The notes below the pieces were generated by a model, which saw nothing but the letters and a program-made list of their open reading frames with translations, did no database searches and was not told the DNA's origin. From NCBI RefSeq assembly GCF_025770785.1, contig NZ_JANZLA010000003.1, forward strand, positions 124,001 through 188,000: 64,000 bases of DNA. Direction: 5' to 3'. Shown here piece after piece: positions 1 through 9,196 of the stretch. This DNA comes from Cellulomonas sp. SG140. GTDB taxonomy: Bacteria > Actinomycetota > Actinomycetes > Actinomycetales > Cellulomonadaceae. The first letter of the stretch is position 1, and every line of letters begins with the position of its first letter. Both the position numbers and the translations under genes were made by a program.

Positions 1-632
1 CCACCACCGACGTGCCGTACCTGGCCGACGGCAGCCAGAACCCGGCGTACTTCGGCTGGACCACCGGCGGGAGCACCGAGCCCGTGGACAACGAGAGCGC
101 GACCGGCATGATCACGGGCGGCGGCCTGTCGACGGTGTACGCGCGGCCGGACTACCAGGCCGGTGTCGCCGACGTCGTCGGCGCCCACCGCGGTGTGCCG
201 GACCTCGCGTGGAACTCGTCCGTCAACGGCGGTGTGCTGGTCTACACGTCCTTCTTCCCCGGCGTGAGCCGCGTGGGGTGGCACGTGTACGGCGGCACGT
301 CCGCTTCGTCGCCGCAGGCTGCGGCGCTGACGGCCCTCGCCAACCAGCAGCGCATCGCGGCGGACAAGGCGCCCCTGGGCAACCTCAACCCGGTGATCTA
401 CGCGACCTCGTTCCCGCGGGCCACGGCCTTCGCGGACGTGGTCGCGCACACCTACGGGACCACCCCGAGCGGTGTCCTCGACTCGAACCGGGTGTGGGAC
501 ATCGGCGCCGACGGCGTCATCACGCCTGGCCCGGTGCCCGGCTACGCGACGACGCCCGGGTACGACCTGACCACCGGCTGGGGCGTGCCGGCGGGCCCGT
601 CGTACGTGTCGGCGCTGGTCGCAGCGCCGTAG
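1..632 (+). CDS. Sedolisin (S53) serine-carboxyl peptidase, C-terminal part
   Basis: This is the C-terminal ~210 residues of a secreted acid protease of the sedolisin family; the start lies left of the window and the frame stays open to base 1. The GGTSASSP segment matches the family SGTSxSxP motif that carries the catalytic serine. The following FADV and GYDLTTGWGVP segments match the C-terminal calcium-site region of sedolisins. The prodomain and the Glu/Asp catalytic residues would be upstream and cannot be checked. No C-terminal extension follows the catalytic domain. The ~215 nt after the stop hold no recognisable gene. Confidence 0.85.
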   Translation, partial: TTDVPYLADGSQNPAYFGWTTGGSTEPVDNESATGMITGGGLSTVYARPDYQAGVADVVGAHRGVPDLAWNSSVNGGVLVYTSFFPGVSRVGWHVYGGTSASSPQAAALTALANQQRIAADKAPLGNLNPVIYATSFPRATAFADVVAHTYGTTPSGVLDSNRVWDIGADGVITPGPVPGYATTPGYDLTTGWGVPAGPSYVSALVAAP

Positions 633-847
633 CACGGCCGCCGGCTTCACGCCGGATCGCATGAGACCGCTGCGGGCGGCGTCGAGGACCGACTCGGCGC
701 CGCCCGCAGCGTCGTGCGGCAGCCACCACCAGGCGGTCCGCGCGGCCCTCGCCGAGCCGGCGCGGGACCACGTCTGCCGACCGGTCTGGCACCGCACGGC
801 CGGTGGGGGCAGGCTCGGAGCGTCGGCACTGGGAGCGGAGGCGCGAC

Positions 848-1846
848 GTGCAGGCGTGGGTGGTGCAGCGATCGGGCCCGATCTCGTCCGGACCCCTGGT
901 GCGTGCGACGGTGCCGGACCCGGAGCCCGGCGAAGGGCAGCTGCGGGTCCGGGTCGAGGCCTGCGGCGTCTGCCGCACGGACCTGCACCTCGCCGAGGGC
1001 GATCTGGCGCCGCGCCGGCCCAGGACGGTCCCCGGGCACGAGGTGGTCGGCGTCGTCGACGCGCTCGGTCCCGGTGCCCGGCGGTTCGCCATCGGCGACC
1101 GGGTCGGCATCGCCTGGTTGCGGGCGACCTGCGGTCGGTGCCGGTGGTGCCGGTCCGGCCGCGAGAACCTCTGCCCGGGCGCGCGCTTCACCGGCTGGGA
1201 CGCCGACGGCGGGTTCGCCTCGCACGCCCTGGTCGGCGAGGACTTCGCCTACCGGCTCCCGCAGGACGTGCCCGCACCGGACCTTGCACCGTTGCTCTGC
1301 TCCGGGATCGTGGGCTACCGCGCCCTGCGCCGCGCCACGTTGCCACCGGGTGGCCGTCTGGGCCTCTACGGGTTCGGTGCCTCGGCGCACCTGGTCGCGC
1401 AGCTGGCCCTCGCCCAGGGCGCCGAGGTGCACGTGATGACGAGGTCGGAGCCGGACCGCGAGCTCGCGCGGCAGCTCGGCGCCACCTCGGTGCAGGGCGC
1501 CGCCGACGCGGCACCCGTGCCGCTGGACGCGGCGATCCTGTTCGCCCCCGTCGGCACGCTCGTGCCGCCCGCGCTCCGAGCGCTCGACCGCGGCGGCGTG
1601 CTGGTGCTGGCCGGCATCCATCTGAGCGACATCCCGACCCTGGTGTACGAGCGCGAGCTGTTCTACGAGAAGGAGGTCCGGTCCGTCACCGCGAACACGA
1701 GGGCCGACGGCGAGGAGCTGTTGCGCCTCGCGCACGCCCTCCGGATCCGGCCTCGCACCACGGTCCGGCCCATGGACGAGGCCGCCGAGGTGCTGGCCGA
1801 CCTCGCGGCCGACCGGTACGCCGGCGCGGCGGTGCTGGTGCCGTGA
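848..1846 (+). CDS. Zinc-dependent alcohol dehydrogenase family protein
   Basis: An MDR-superfamily oxidoreductase of 332 aa that should interconvert alcohols and aldehydes or ketones with NAD(P). The N-terminal GroES-like half has the catalytic-zinc region ([10 protein letters not shown], then PGHEVVG with the His-Glu pair). A cysteine cluster for the structural zinc follows ([15 protein letters not shown]). The Rossmann motif [12 protein letters not shown] lies mid-protein. I chose the GTG at 848, which has a GGAGG just upstream, over an in-frame GTG at 803 that would add 15 arginine-rich, unconserved-looking residues. The stop overlaps the next start by 4 nt (GTGA), so the two genes are probably coupled. 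The substrate is not predictable from sequence. Confidence 0.88.
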   Translation: MQAWVVQRSGPISSGPLVRATVPDPEPGEGQLRVRVEACGVCRTDLHLAEGDLAPRRPRTVPGHEVVGVVDALGPGARRFAIGDRVGIAWLRATCGRCRWCRSGRENLCPGARFTGWDADGGFASHALVGEDFAYRLPQDVPAPDLAPLLCSGIVGYRALRRATLPPGGRLGLYGFGASAHLVAQLALAQGAEVHVMTRSEPDRELARQLGATSVQGAADAAPVPLDAAILFAPVGTLVPPALRALDRGGVLVLAGIHLSDIPTLVYERELFYEKEVRSVTANTRADGEELLRLAHALRIRPRTTVRPMDEAAEVLADLAADRYAGAAVLVP

Positions 1847-3429
1847 GCGCCGACCGCCGCGCCGCCGACCGGTCCCACACCCACGCCGGCACCGTCCGGG
1901 AACCGACGGTCGCTCGCGAGCTGGTGCTGACGGACGAGGTCGACCTCCCGCCCTTCGCCGACATGGTGCCGGGCGCCGTCCAGGAGGTGCGCGACGACCC
2001 CGTGACGTTCCGTCAGCTGCAGCACGACACCGCCGACCTGCGCCTTGCTCGCTGGGGCGCCGAGCTGCGGGTCCGGCTCGACGGTCCGGATGCCGGGTGG
2101 CGGCTCACCCTGCCGCTCGGCGACGGTGCCGGGCAGGACGAGACGACGCGGGACGTCGTCGTCCACGAGCTGGTGGACGACGACTCGGGCGAGCACGCGC
2201 CGGCCGATCTGCTCGACCTGGTGACGGCGCTGGTGCGAGAGGCCGAGGTCCGGCCCGTCGCGCAGCTCCGCACGACCCGTGCCTCCGTGCACCTGCTGGA
2301 CCCGGCGGCGGTCGAGCTCGCGGCGGTGCACGACGACCGCATAGAGGCGGAGCTGCGAGCGCGTGGCACGGAGCGCCAGCGGCGGCTGCGGATCACGGCG
2401 TTCGGTCCGCCGCCGGACGCCGAGCGGGCGGTCACGCGACTGGTCGACGCGGTCCAGGCGGTCGCCGGCGACGTCGAACCGGGCGATGCCCGGTCCAGCG
2501 GCACACCGCCGGCGGCGCGCCTGCCCGACGTCGTGGTGCCGTCCCGTCCCGGCAGCCGAAGCACGGCGCGCGAGGTGCTGACCTTCGCGGTCGCCCTGCA
2601 CGTGGGAGCTTTCATCGCGGCGGACGTGGGTGTCCGCCGGGACCGCCCGGACGCGGTGCACCAGCTCCGTGTGGCGGCGCGCACCCTGCGCAGCGCGCTG
2701 CGGACGTTCACCCCCGTCTGCGACGAGGCCTGGGCGACGGGGCTGCGGGACCGGCTGGCCGTGGCGGCCGACGCTCTCGGAGCCGTCCGCGACACGGAGG
2801 TGCTGTACGACCGCCTCGAGCGCGACGTCCGGACGCTCGCCGCCGAGGACCGTGTGCGCGCGCTCCCCGCGCTGGACGCGCTGCTGCGACCGCGTCTGCT
2901 CGAGGCGCGGTCCGCCGCGCTCGAGGAGCTGCGCAGCGACCGCTACCTGCAGCTGCTGGTCGACCTCGTGGAGGCGGCGCGCCGGCCGCTCGTCGTCGAT
3001 GCGGCCGACACAGAGGCCGCGGAGGTCCTGCCCGCGCTGGTGATGCACGACTGGAAGCGTCTGCGACGCGCCGTGCGGACCCTGCGCCAGGAGCACCCGG
3101 ACCCGCACGCCCCGGCGTGGCACCGGGCCCGGATCCTCGCCAAGCGCGCTCGGTACGGGGCCCAGGCCACCGCGCCCAGCCTGGGCGGGCGCGCGCGGCG
3201 GTGCGCCGAGGAGCTCTCCGGCGTGACGGACCTGCTCGGCGAGCTGCACGACGGCGTGGTCGCGGCGCAGGTGCTCCAGGAGGCCGCCGACGCCGCGGAC
3301 GGCGCCACGGGCTTCGCGCTCGGACGGCTCCTGGCGGTGGAGGACGCAGCCGTCCGCCGCGCTGCGGCCGAGTTCCTCGAGCGCTGGCCGCGGGTCCGGC
3401 GCCGGCTGGGGCGCCGACCGGTCGGCTGA
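1843..3429 (+). CDS. CYTH/CHAD domain protein
   Basis: A 528-aa protein. The C-terminal half is a CHAD (conserved histidine alpha-helical) domain, shown by [15 protein letters not shown] near residue 273 and a later Lys/Arg-rich helix ([12 protein letters not shown]). CHAD domains bind polyphosphate and are often fused to CYTH triphosphate-tunnel domains. The first ~210 residues (alternating charged beta segments such as [14 protein letters not shown] and [10 protein letters not shown]) fit a CYTH domain, but I infer this from architecture because the N-terminal ExExK signature is not clear. The GTG start lies inside the stop of the alcohol dehydrogenase. A polyphosphate-related role is likely; the link to the dehydrogenase is not obvious. 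Confidence 0.82.
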   Translation: MSADRRAADRSHTHAGTVREPTVARELVLTDEVDLPPFADMVPGAVQEVRDDPVTFRQLQHDTADLRLARWGAELRVRLDGPDAGWRLTLPLGDGAGQDETTRDVVVHELVDDDSGEHAPADLLDLVTALVREAEVRPVAQLRTTRASVHLLDPAAVELAAVHDDRIEAELRARGTERQRRLRITAFGPPPDAERAVTRLVDAVQAVAGDVEPGDARSSGTPPAARLPDVVVPSRPGSRSTAREVLTFAVALHVGAFIAADVGVRRDRPDAVHQLRVAARTLRSALRTFTPVCDEAWATGLRDRLAVAADALGAVRDTEVLYDRLERDVRTLAAEDRVRALPALDALLRPRLLEARSAALEELRSDRYLQLLVDLVEAARRPLVVDAADTEAAEVLPALVMHDWKRLRRAVRTLRQEHPDPHAPAWHRARILAKRARYGAQATAPSLGGRARRCAEELSGVTDLLGELHDGVVAAQVLQEAADAADGATGFALGRLLAVEDAAVRRAAAEFLERWPRVRRRLGRRPVG

Positions 3430-3450
3430 CCAGGGCCGCCGGCGGAGGTG

Positions 3451-3530
3451 CTCAGAGCGCGCGGGACTCAGGCCACGCCGCGCTCAGGCTACGCAGGGCT
3501 CAGGCCACGCGGGACTCAGAGCACGCGCGA
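3451..3530. repeat. Five-copy 16-bp tandem repeat at a convergent gene end
   Basis: Five units start exactly every 16 bp, at 3451, 3467, 3483, 3499 and 3515. Each begins CTCAG and continues with a variable RSC, then ACGC or a close variant. The last unit overlaps the final codons and stop of the minus-strand ABC ATPase (stop complement 3516-3518), so the array looks like repeated copies of that gene's tail. It lies in the short space between two convergent genes. Confidence 0.8.
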
Positions 3531-4310
3531 GAGGAAGTCGCGCGTGCGCGCCTCGCGTGGGGAACCCAGCACCTCGTCGGGCGTGCCCTGCTCGACGACG
3601 ACGCCGTCGGCCATGAAGACGACCTGGTCGGCGACCTCGCGGGCGAACCCGATCTCGTGGGTGACCACGATCATCGTCATGCCCGACTCGGCCAGGTCCC
3701 GCATGACCGCGAGCACCTCACCGACCAGCTCCGGGTCGAGCGCCGAGGTCGGCTCGTCGAACAGCATCAGCTCGGGATCCATCGCCAGCGCCCGGGCGAT
3801 GGCGACCCTCTGCTGCTGACCACCAGACAGCTGCGCCGGATAGTGCTCCATGCGGTCCTCGAGGCCCACCCGCCGCAGCATGTCGACAGCCCGCGACCGT
3901 GCCTCGTCCTTGCCGCGCCGCAGCACCTGCACCTGCGCCTCGACCACGTTGCCCAGCGCCGTCATGTGCGGGAACAGGTTGAACCGCTGGAACACCATGC
4001 CGACCTCGGCGCGCTGGTGCGCGATGGCCTTCGGGTGCAGGCGGTACAGCGTAGGGGTGCCGTTGCGGACGCCCTCGCGGTACCCCATCAGCTCGCCGTT
4101 GATGAGCACCCGGCCGGCGCCGATCTCCTCGAGCTGGTTGATGCACCGCAGCGCGGTCGACTTGCCCGAACCGGACGGGCCGAGGACGACGCACACCGTG
4201 CCCTTGGGCACCACCAGGTCGATGCCGCGCAGGACGTGGGCGTCGCCGAACCACTTGTGCACCTGGCGGAGCTCGACCATCGGCACCGTGGTGTCGGTCG
4301 TCGTGCTCAC
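3516..4310 (-). CDS. Polar amino-acid ABC transporter ATP-binding protein
   Basis: The ATPase (264 aa) of a polar amino-acid uptake system. It has Walker A (GPSGSGKST), the Q-loop ([10 protein letters not shown]), the signature [15 protein letters not shown], Walker B ([14 protein letters not shown]) and the H-loop (VTHEIGFA). The [13 protein letters not shown] stretch is typical of the GlnQ/HisP class. The GTG start at 4310 overlaps the permease stop by 4 nt (GTGA). The last codons lie in the 16-bp tandem repeat. It forms one operon with the permease and binding protein upstream on the same strand. Glutamine or glutamate is a reasonable guess for the substrate, but sequence alone cannot settle it. 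Confidence 0.93.
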   Translation of the reverse strand: MSTTTDTTVPMVELRQVHKWFGDAHVLRGIDLVVPKGTVCVVLGPSGSGKSTALRCINQLEEIGAGRVLINGELMGYREGVRNGTPTLYRLHPKAIAHQRAEVGMVFQRFNLFPHMTALGNVVEAQVQVLRRGKDEARSRAVDMLRRVGLEDRMEHYPAQLSGGQQQRVAIARALAMDPELMLFDEPTSALDPELVGEVLAVMRDLAESGMTMIVVTHEIGFAREVADQVVFMADGVVVEQGTPDEVLGSPREARTRDFLSRVL

Positions 4311-5323
4311 TGTGCTCCTCCGGAGGGGTGCAGGCCGCCGCCCAGATCGTCCAGCGGCGTCGGCTCGGGGGTGGTCTGCGCCGCGTTGATCGCCGCCTGC
4401 CGTGCCGCACGACCGCGCCGCGGCCCCTGCGGGCCGGTGCTGACCTTGTGCACGTCGAAGCCGCGGCCGTAGTACCGCTCGAGGTAGTACTGGCCCACCA
4501 TCAGGATGCTGGTCACCAGCAGGTACCAGAACGCCGCGACGATCAGCAGCGGCACGGGCTGGAAGATCCGGTTGCCGACGGCGCTGGTCGCGTAGTTCAG
4601 GTCGAGCGTGAAGGGCACCGCCAGCACCAGCGACGTGGTCTTGAGCATGGAGATCGTCTCGTTGCCCGTGGGAGGCACGATCACGCGCATCGCCTGGGGG
4701 AGCACCACCCGGCGCAGGATGGTGCCCTCCTTCATGCCCAGCGCCCGCGCGGCCTCGTGCTGACCGCGGTCGACGCTCTGCAGACCGGCCCTGACGATCT
4801 CCGCCAGGTAGGCCGCCTCGTTCAGCGCCAGGCCGAGCAGCGCCCCGCGGAACGCCGTGATCACGTCCTTGGTGGTGAAGCTCAGCCACTCGGGACCGAA
4901 GGGAACGCCGAGCGAGATCTTCGGGTAGAGCACCGAGATCAGGCCCCAGAACACCAGCTGGGTGTAGATGGGGGTGCCGCGGAACACCCAGATGTAGAAC
5001 CACGAGACGGCGCGGGTCACCGGGTTGTCCGAGCCCCGCATCACGGCGAGCAGCACCGCGAGGACGACGGCTATCACCATCGACCCCACGGTCAGCGCGA
5101 GCGTCCACAGAACGCCCTGCAGCACCGGGGTGGCGAACAGGTACTTGCCGACCGTCGGCCAGGCGAACCGGGGGTTGGTGATGAGGCCGTGCACCGCCAT
5201 GGCGGCGAGCACGGCGACGACGACGGCGGCCACCCACCGGCCGGGGTAGCGCACGGGCACCGCGTGGATGCGCTCGGGCTCCCGGCCGGGGGTGGTCGCG
5301 TCGGACCCCGCGGGGCTGCTCAC
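4307..5323 (-). CDS. Polar amino-acid ABC transporter permease
   Basis: A membrane permease of 338 aa in the HisM/GlnP class. It has several hydrophobic segments from about residue 30 and the EAA loop ([23 protein letters not shown]), which contacts the ATPase. The RGTPIYTQL and [15 protein letters not shown] segments are family hallmarks. About 40 N-terminal and 50 C-terminal residues are polar extensions, longer than in typical ~220-aa family members. Only one permease gene is present, so it probably works as a homodimer. The gene sits 10 nt downstream of the binding-protein gene and overlaps the ATPase gene by 4 nt. Confidence 0.92.
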   Translation of the reverse strand: MSSPAGSDATTPGREPERIHAVPVRYPGRWVAAVVVAVLAAMAVHGLITNPRFAWPTVGKYLFATPVLQGVLWTLALTVGSMVIAVVLAVLLAVMRGSDNPVTRAVSWFYIWVFRGTPIYTQLVFWGLISVLYPKISLGVPFGPEWLSFTTKDVITAFRGALLGLALNEAAYLAEIVRAGLQSVDRGQHEAARALGMKEGTILRRVVLPQAMRVIVPPTGNETISMLKTTSLVLAVPFTLDLNYATSAVGNRIFQPVPLLIVAAFWYLLVTSILMVGQYYLERYYGRGFDVHKVSTGPQGPRRGRAARQAAINAAQTTPEPTPLDDLGGGLHPSGGAQ

Positions 5324-5333
5324 CGTCGGGTTC

Positions 5334-6263
5334 TCAGCTGACGGTCGGGTTGAGCTCGGCCGTCTTCACCGCGCCGGCCTGGTTGCCCCAGGCAGTGAGG
5401 ATCTTGCCGTAGGTGCCGTCGTCGATCAGCTTCTGCACGGCCTTCTGGATCGCCGTCGTCAGTGCCGTGTCGTCCTTGGAGACCACGATGCCCTGCGGGG
5501 CGCTCGAGAACACGTCACCGAGCTGCTCCAGCTGGCCGTTGGTCTGCGCGATCGCGTAGGCGATGATCGGCGAGTCGGCGTACATCAGGTCCGCCTTGCC
5601 GCCGACCAGGGCGGTGGTGACGTCGCTCTGCTTGGCGTACTTCAGCGGGTTCGGCGCCTTCTTGCCGTCGGCCTTGCACTTGTCGATCACGGCGTTGAAC
5701 TCGTCGTCCTCGACCGTGCCGGTCTGGATGCCCACCGTCAGGCCGCACAGGTTGGTCGGGTCGACCTTGTTCGGGTTGCCCTTCTGCACGGCGTACGCCT
5801 CGCCGGCCTGGAAGTAGGCGATCATGTTCGCCTGCTTCTCGCGGTCCGCGTTGATGGTGAACGACGAGATGCCGACGTCGTACTTCGAGCCGATCGCCGG
5901 GATGATGCCGGTGAAGTCCGCCGACTGCACGGTGGTCTTCAGGCCGAGGACCGCGCCGATCGCCTTGGCGAGGTCGACGTCGTAGCCGACGGGCGTCTTG
6001 CCGTCCTCGGCGATGTACTCCGCGGGGGCGTACGAGGTGTCCGCGCCGACGGTCAGCGTGCCGGCGCTCTTCACCTTGTCCGGCAGCAGCGCGGCCAGCG
6101 TGTCGTCCTTCTTCACCGAGGACGGGTCGAAGGTCGCCGCGGCGCTCGCTCCGGCGGCCGAGCCGGAGGAGGAGGCGGCCGGCGTACCGCTGCCACCGCC
6201 GCAGGCGGTCAGGCTGAGGGTCACCGCGGCGACGGCGACGAGGGCGAGGGGCGTAGTGCGCAC
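5334..6263 (-). CDS. Amino-acid ABC transporter substrate-binding lipoprotein
   Basis: A 309-aa extracytoplasmic binding protein of the SBP_bac_3 family. The signal peptide ends in a lipobox-like LTACGG, so the mature protein should be lipid-anchored through that cysteine. Family segments are visible: [17 protein letters not shown] near the start of the mature domain, [12 protein letters not shown], and [18 protein letters not shown] chose the GTG at 6263 because a GGAGG sits 6 nt upstream; an upstream in-frame ATG would lengthen the signal peptide without a better ribosome site. First gene of the operon; its promoter should lie in the 160-bp space shared with divergent purT. Confidence 0.92.
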   Translation of the reverse strand: MRTTPLALVAVAAVTLSLTACGGGSGTPAASSSGSAAGASAAATFDPSSVKKDDTLAALLPDKVKSAGTLTVGADTSYAPAEYIAEDGKTPVGYDVDLAKAIGAVLGLKTTVQSADFTGIIPAIGSKYDVGISSFTINADREKQANMIAYFQAGEAYAVQKGNPNKVDPTNLCGLTVGIQTGTVEDDEFNAVIDKCKADGKKAPNPLKYAKQSDVTTALVGGKADLMYADSPIIAYAIAQTNGQLEQLGDVFSSAPQGIVVSKDDTALTTAIQKAVQKLIDDGTYGKILTAWGNQAGAVKTAELNPTVS

Positions 6264-6423
6264 GGAAGGCCTCCAGGCGGCTCGCATCCCGTCGGCAGGG
6301 CGCTGGCGGGAGTCGGCAGGATCAGGCACCGGAACTCGGTCGGCGCCCGGGGCGGAACTTAGCGGGCACATGTTACGGCGCCGTGTCGCACGGATGCGCT
6401 GCCGTCCGCGGGAGGATCGCACC

Positions 6424-7704
6424 ATGACCCCCGCCTCGAGCCCGTCCGACGCCGCGCCCGCCACCAGACGCCCGACCGTGCCGCGTCCCGGCACCCTCGG
6501 GACGCCAGGGACGTCGACGGCCACCCGGGTGCTGCTGCTGGGGTCCGGCGAGCTCGGCAAGGAGGTGGCGATCGAGCTGGTCCGGCTCGGGGTCGAGGTG
6601 GTCGCCGTCGACCGCTATGCCGGTGCCCCGGCGATGGCGGTCGCCGCGCGGTCGCACGTCGTCGACATGCTCGACCCCGAGGCGCTGCGGGCGGTGCTGG
6701 CCGTCGAGCGGCCCCACGTCGTCGTGCCGGAGATCGAGGCGATCGCCACCGCCGTGCTCGCCGAGGTGGAGGCGACCGGGGTGCGCGTGGTGCCGACGGC
6801 GCGGGCGACCCGGCTGACGATGGACCGCGAGGGCATCCGGCGCCTCGCCGCCGAGGAGCTCGGCCTGCCGACCTCGCCGTACCGGTTCACGGACTCGTTG
6901 GACGGCCTGCGTGCGGCAGTCGAGGACCTCGGGCTTCCGGTGGTGGTCAAGCCGGTGATGTCGTCGTCGGGGCACGGGCAGTCGCTGGTGCGGTCGGCCG
7001 ACGGGCTCGAGGAGGCGTGGCGGGTGGCCCAGACCGGCGGACGGGCAGCCGCCACGGGCGGCGACGCGCCGGTCCGGGTGATCGTCGAGGGCTTCGTGCC
7101 GTTCGACACCGAGATCACGCTGCTCACCGTGCGGCACGTCGACGGCGTCACGTTCTGCGAGCCCGTCGGGCACTCCCAGGTCGACGGCGACTACCGCGAG
7201 TCGTGGCAGCCGGCGGCCCTGGAACCGCAGGTCCTCGCGGAGGCGCGGCGTATCGCCGAGCAGGTCACCGGCGCGCTGGGCGGCTTGGGGCTGTTCGGCG
7301 TCGAGCTGTTCGTCGTCGGCGACCGCGTCCTCTTCTCCGAGGTGTCCCCGCGCCCGCACGACACCGGGCTGGTCACCCTGGTGTCGCAGGACCTGTCGGA
7401 GTTCGCCCTGCACGCCCGCGCCGTGCTCGGTCTGCCCGCGCCCGAACCGCTGCGCCTCGGGGCCGGTTCCGAGCAGGCGGCGGCCGCCTCCTGCGCGGTG
7501 CTGGCATCGGGCGACGGCGTCCCGGTGTTCAGCGGCGTCGACGAGGCGCTGCGGCTCCCGACGGCCCAGGTACGGCTGTTCGGCAAGCCGGTGGTGCACG
7601 GGCACCGGCGGGTCGCGGTCGCGCTGGCCCGCGGCGCCGACGTGGCGCAGGCGCGCGAGCGGGCGCGCGCCGCGGCAGAGGCGCTGCACGTCGAGCTGCA
7701 CTGA
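6424..7704 (+). CDS. purT: Formate-dependent GAR transformylase (phosphoribosylglycinamide formyltransferase 2)
   Basis: An ATP-grasp enzyme of 426 aa that formylates GAR using formate and ATP in purine synthesis, an alternative to folate-dependent PurN. Visible features are [16 protein letters not shown] at the preATP-grasp domain, EIEAIAT, the ATP-grasp core ([16 protein letters not shown]) and the metal-binding end ([29 protein letters not shown]), which is characteristic of PurT. The first ~30 residues are a Pro/Thr/Ala-rich extension not usual in the family. The ATG has a GGGAGG upstream. It stands alone, divergent from the amino-acid ABC operon. Confidence 0.92.
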   Translation: MTPASSPSDAAPATRRPTVPRPGTLGTPGTSTATRVLLLGSGELGKEVAIELVRLGVEVVAVDRYAGAPAMAVAARSHVVDMLDPEALRAVLAVERPHVVVPEIEAIATAVLAEVEATGVRVVPTARATRLTMDREGIRRLAAEELGLPTSPYRFTDSLDGLRAAVEDLGLPVVVKPVMSSSGHGQSLVRSADGLEEAWRVAQTGGRAAATGGDAPVRVIVEGFVPFDTEITLLTVRHVDGVTFCEPVGHSQVDGDYRESWQPAALEPQVLAEARRIAEQVTGALGGLGLFGVELFVVGDRVLFSEVSPRPHDTGLVTLVSQDLSEFALHARAVLGLPAPEPLRLGAGSEQAAAASCAVLASGDGVPVFSGVDEALRLPTAQVRLFGKPVVHGHRRVAVALARGADVAQARERARAAAEALHVELH

Positions 7705-7761
7705 CCCCGCGCGGGGCGCCGACCGGATGCGGCGCCCGCACCACGGCGTGACAGTGGAGGA

Positions 7762-7777
7762 GCGCTCGGCCGAGCGC
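7762..7777. promoter_or_regulatory. 16-bp perfect palindrome in intergenic space
   Basis: GCGCTCGGCCGAGCGC is a perfect palindrome between purT (ends 7704) and the small gene at 7831. It could be a short terminator stem for purT, with no T-run, or an operator. Nothing decides between these. Confidence 0.4.
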
Positions 7778-7830
7778 ATCGGTGCGCAGGCGCACCCGCC
7801 ACGTGCGCTGCCGGAGGAGAGGACGCCACC

Positions 7831-8100
7831 ATGCCTGGACGCAACCCCGGACCCAGCGTCAAGGACAAGGAGCTGTACGAGAAGCTCCGCGACGAGGGCA
7901 GCTCGAAGGAGAAGAGCGCGCGGATCGCCAACGCGGCGGCCGCCACCTCCCGTTCCGCGGTCGGCCGCAAGGGCGGGCGGAGCGAGCAGTACGAGGAGTG
8001 GTCGGTGGACCAGCTGCGCAAGCGGGCCGCGCAGATCGGCATCGAGGGCAGGTCCCACATGAGGAAGGCCCAGCTGGTCGACGCGCTCCGGCACCACTGA
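7831..8100 (+). CDS. Small DNA/RNA-binding-like protein (DUF7218 / Rho N-terminal-like)
   Basis: An 89-aa basic protein. The N-terminal half (KDKELYEKLRDEGSSKEKSARIANAAAA) is a charged helical segment found in many small actinobacterial proteins. The C-terminal half (WSVDQLRKRAAQIGIEGRSHMRKAQLVDALRHH) matches the helix-extended-loop-helix of Rho N-terminal or SAP-like nucleic-acid-binding domains. A very strong GGAGGAGAGG lies before the ATG. It is monocistronic. The role is unknown; a nucleoid- or stress-associated function is only a guess. Confidence 0.85.
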   Translation: MPGRNPGPSVKDKELYEKLRDEGSSKEKSARIANAAAATSRSAVGRKGGRSEQYEEWSVDQLRKRAAQIGIEGRSHMRKAQLVDALRHH

Positions 8101-8245
8101 CGTCGGCGCACCCGGCGCCGCCTGGCGGGCGGCGTCGCAGGTCTCGGTTACCCTCGCCCGGCGGGACGGTCCGCGCTGACGACTCCGGCGGACGGCACCC
8201 TGTCGCACCCCGCCGGCCGGCCCGGTCGGACGAGGGGAGTGGGAC

Positions 8246-9193
8246 ATGCTGCTCGCTGCGGTGCTCGGCGTCGCCGCCGGGGCGCTCCTGCCTGTTCAGA
8301 CGGCGGTCAACACCCGGCTGTCGGCGTCGCTGCGCTCGACGTTCCTGGCGTCCCTGGTCTCGTTCGGCATCGGCACCGTCTTCCTCGCCGTGGTCGTCCT
8401 GGTGCTGCGGCCGTCCCTCGCCCTGGGCGCGACGCTGGCGCACCGGCCGTGGTGGATCTGGATCGGCGGCCTGTGCGGCGTCGTCTTCCTCACGCTCAAC
8501 ATGGTGCTGATGCGCCGGCTCGGCGCCTCGGTGACCGTCGTGCTGCCGGTGCTCGGTCAGGTTCTGGGCGGGCTGCTGATCGACGTGACCGGTGCGTTCG
8601 GCGTCGCGACCAGGACGTTGACGGCCTGGCGGCTGCTCGGCACGCTGCTGGTGGTCGTCGGGGCGGTGCTGGTCAACCTGCGCCGCCGCCCGGGTCCGCG
8701 GACCGGTGGAGCGCCCGCGCCTGGTGCCGCCGCATCGCGTGCCCTGCCGCTGCTCGCCGTGGCGGCCGTGCTGGCGGGGGGTCTGAGCGCGGTCCAGACC
8801 ACTGTGAACGGTGAGCTGGGAAAGGCGCTCGGCTCGTCGATCGGCGCGTCGCTCGCGTCGTTCCTGGTGGGCACCGTCGCGCTCGTGGTGCTCAACGCCG
8901 TGCTGGCGGCGCGCGGCCGCCTGGTGGGGGCCGGCGCGTGGGCGCGTCCGCCGTGGTGGGGCTGGAGCGGCGGGCTGCTCGGTGCGACCTTCGTCGCCGT
9001 CAACGCCCTCGACGCACCCCTGCTGGGGACGTCCCTGACCGTCAGCGTCGTGCTCCTGGGGCAGATCGTCGCCGGGCTCGTCGTCGACCACACCGGAGCC
9101 CTGGGCGCGATGCGGCGACCCCTGACCGCACCCCGGCTCGGCGGCGCCGTCCTGGTGCTGGCCGGCATCCTCGCCGTGCGGCTCGGCGGCTGA
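8246..9193 (+). CDS. DMT-superfamily transporter (YdcZ/DUF606 type)
   Basis: A 315-aa inner-membrane protein of about ten helices in two similar halves. Each half has the same pattern, seen in LLPVQTAVNTRLSASLRSTFLASLVSFGIGTV and again in LSAVQTTVNGELGKALGSSIGASLASFLVGTV. This internal duplication, with paired Q-T-x-V-N motifs, is typical of fused YdcZ-type small-multidrug-like transporters. The halves are joined by a polar Pro/Ala-rich linker near residues 150-170. It starts at an ATG after GAGGGGAGTGGGAC. The substrate is unknown. It ends 3 nt before the convergent NhaA gene ends. Confidence 0.87.
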   Translation: MLLAAVLGVAAGALLPVQTAVNTRLSASLRSTFLASLVSFGIGTVFLAVVVLVLRPSLALGATLAHRPWWIWIGGLCGVVFLTLNMVLMRRLGASVTVVLPVLGQVLGGLLIDVTGAFGVATRTLTAWRLLGTLLVVVGAVLVNLRRRPGPRTGGAPAPGAAASRALPLLAVAAVLAGGLSAVQTTVNGELGKALGSSIGASLASFLVGTVALVVLNAVLAARGRLVGAGAWARPPWWGWSGGLLGATFVAVNALDAPLLGTSLTVSVVLLGQIVAGLVVDHTGALGAMRRPLTAPRLGGAVLVLAGILAVRLGG

Positions 9194-9196
9194 CCG

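Noticed and set aside
6264..6423. GlnR-type nitrogen operator between the amino-acid ABC operon and purT
   Set aside because: The most AT-rich part (around TTAGCGGGCACATGTTAC) does not fit the GlnR gTnAc-N6-GaAAc pattern well enough.
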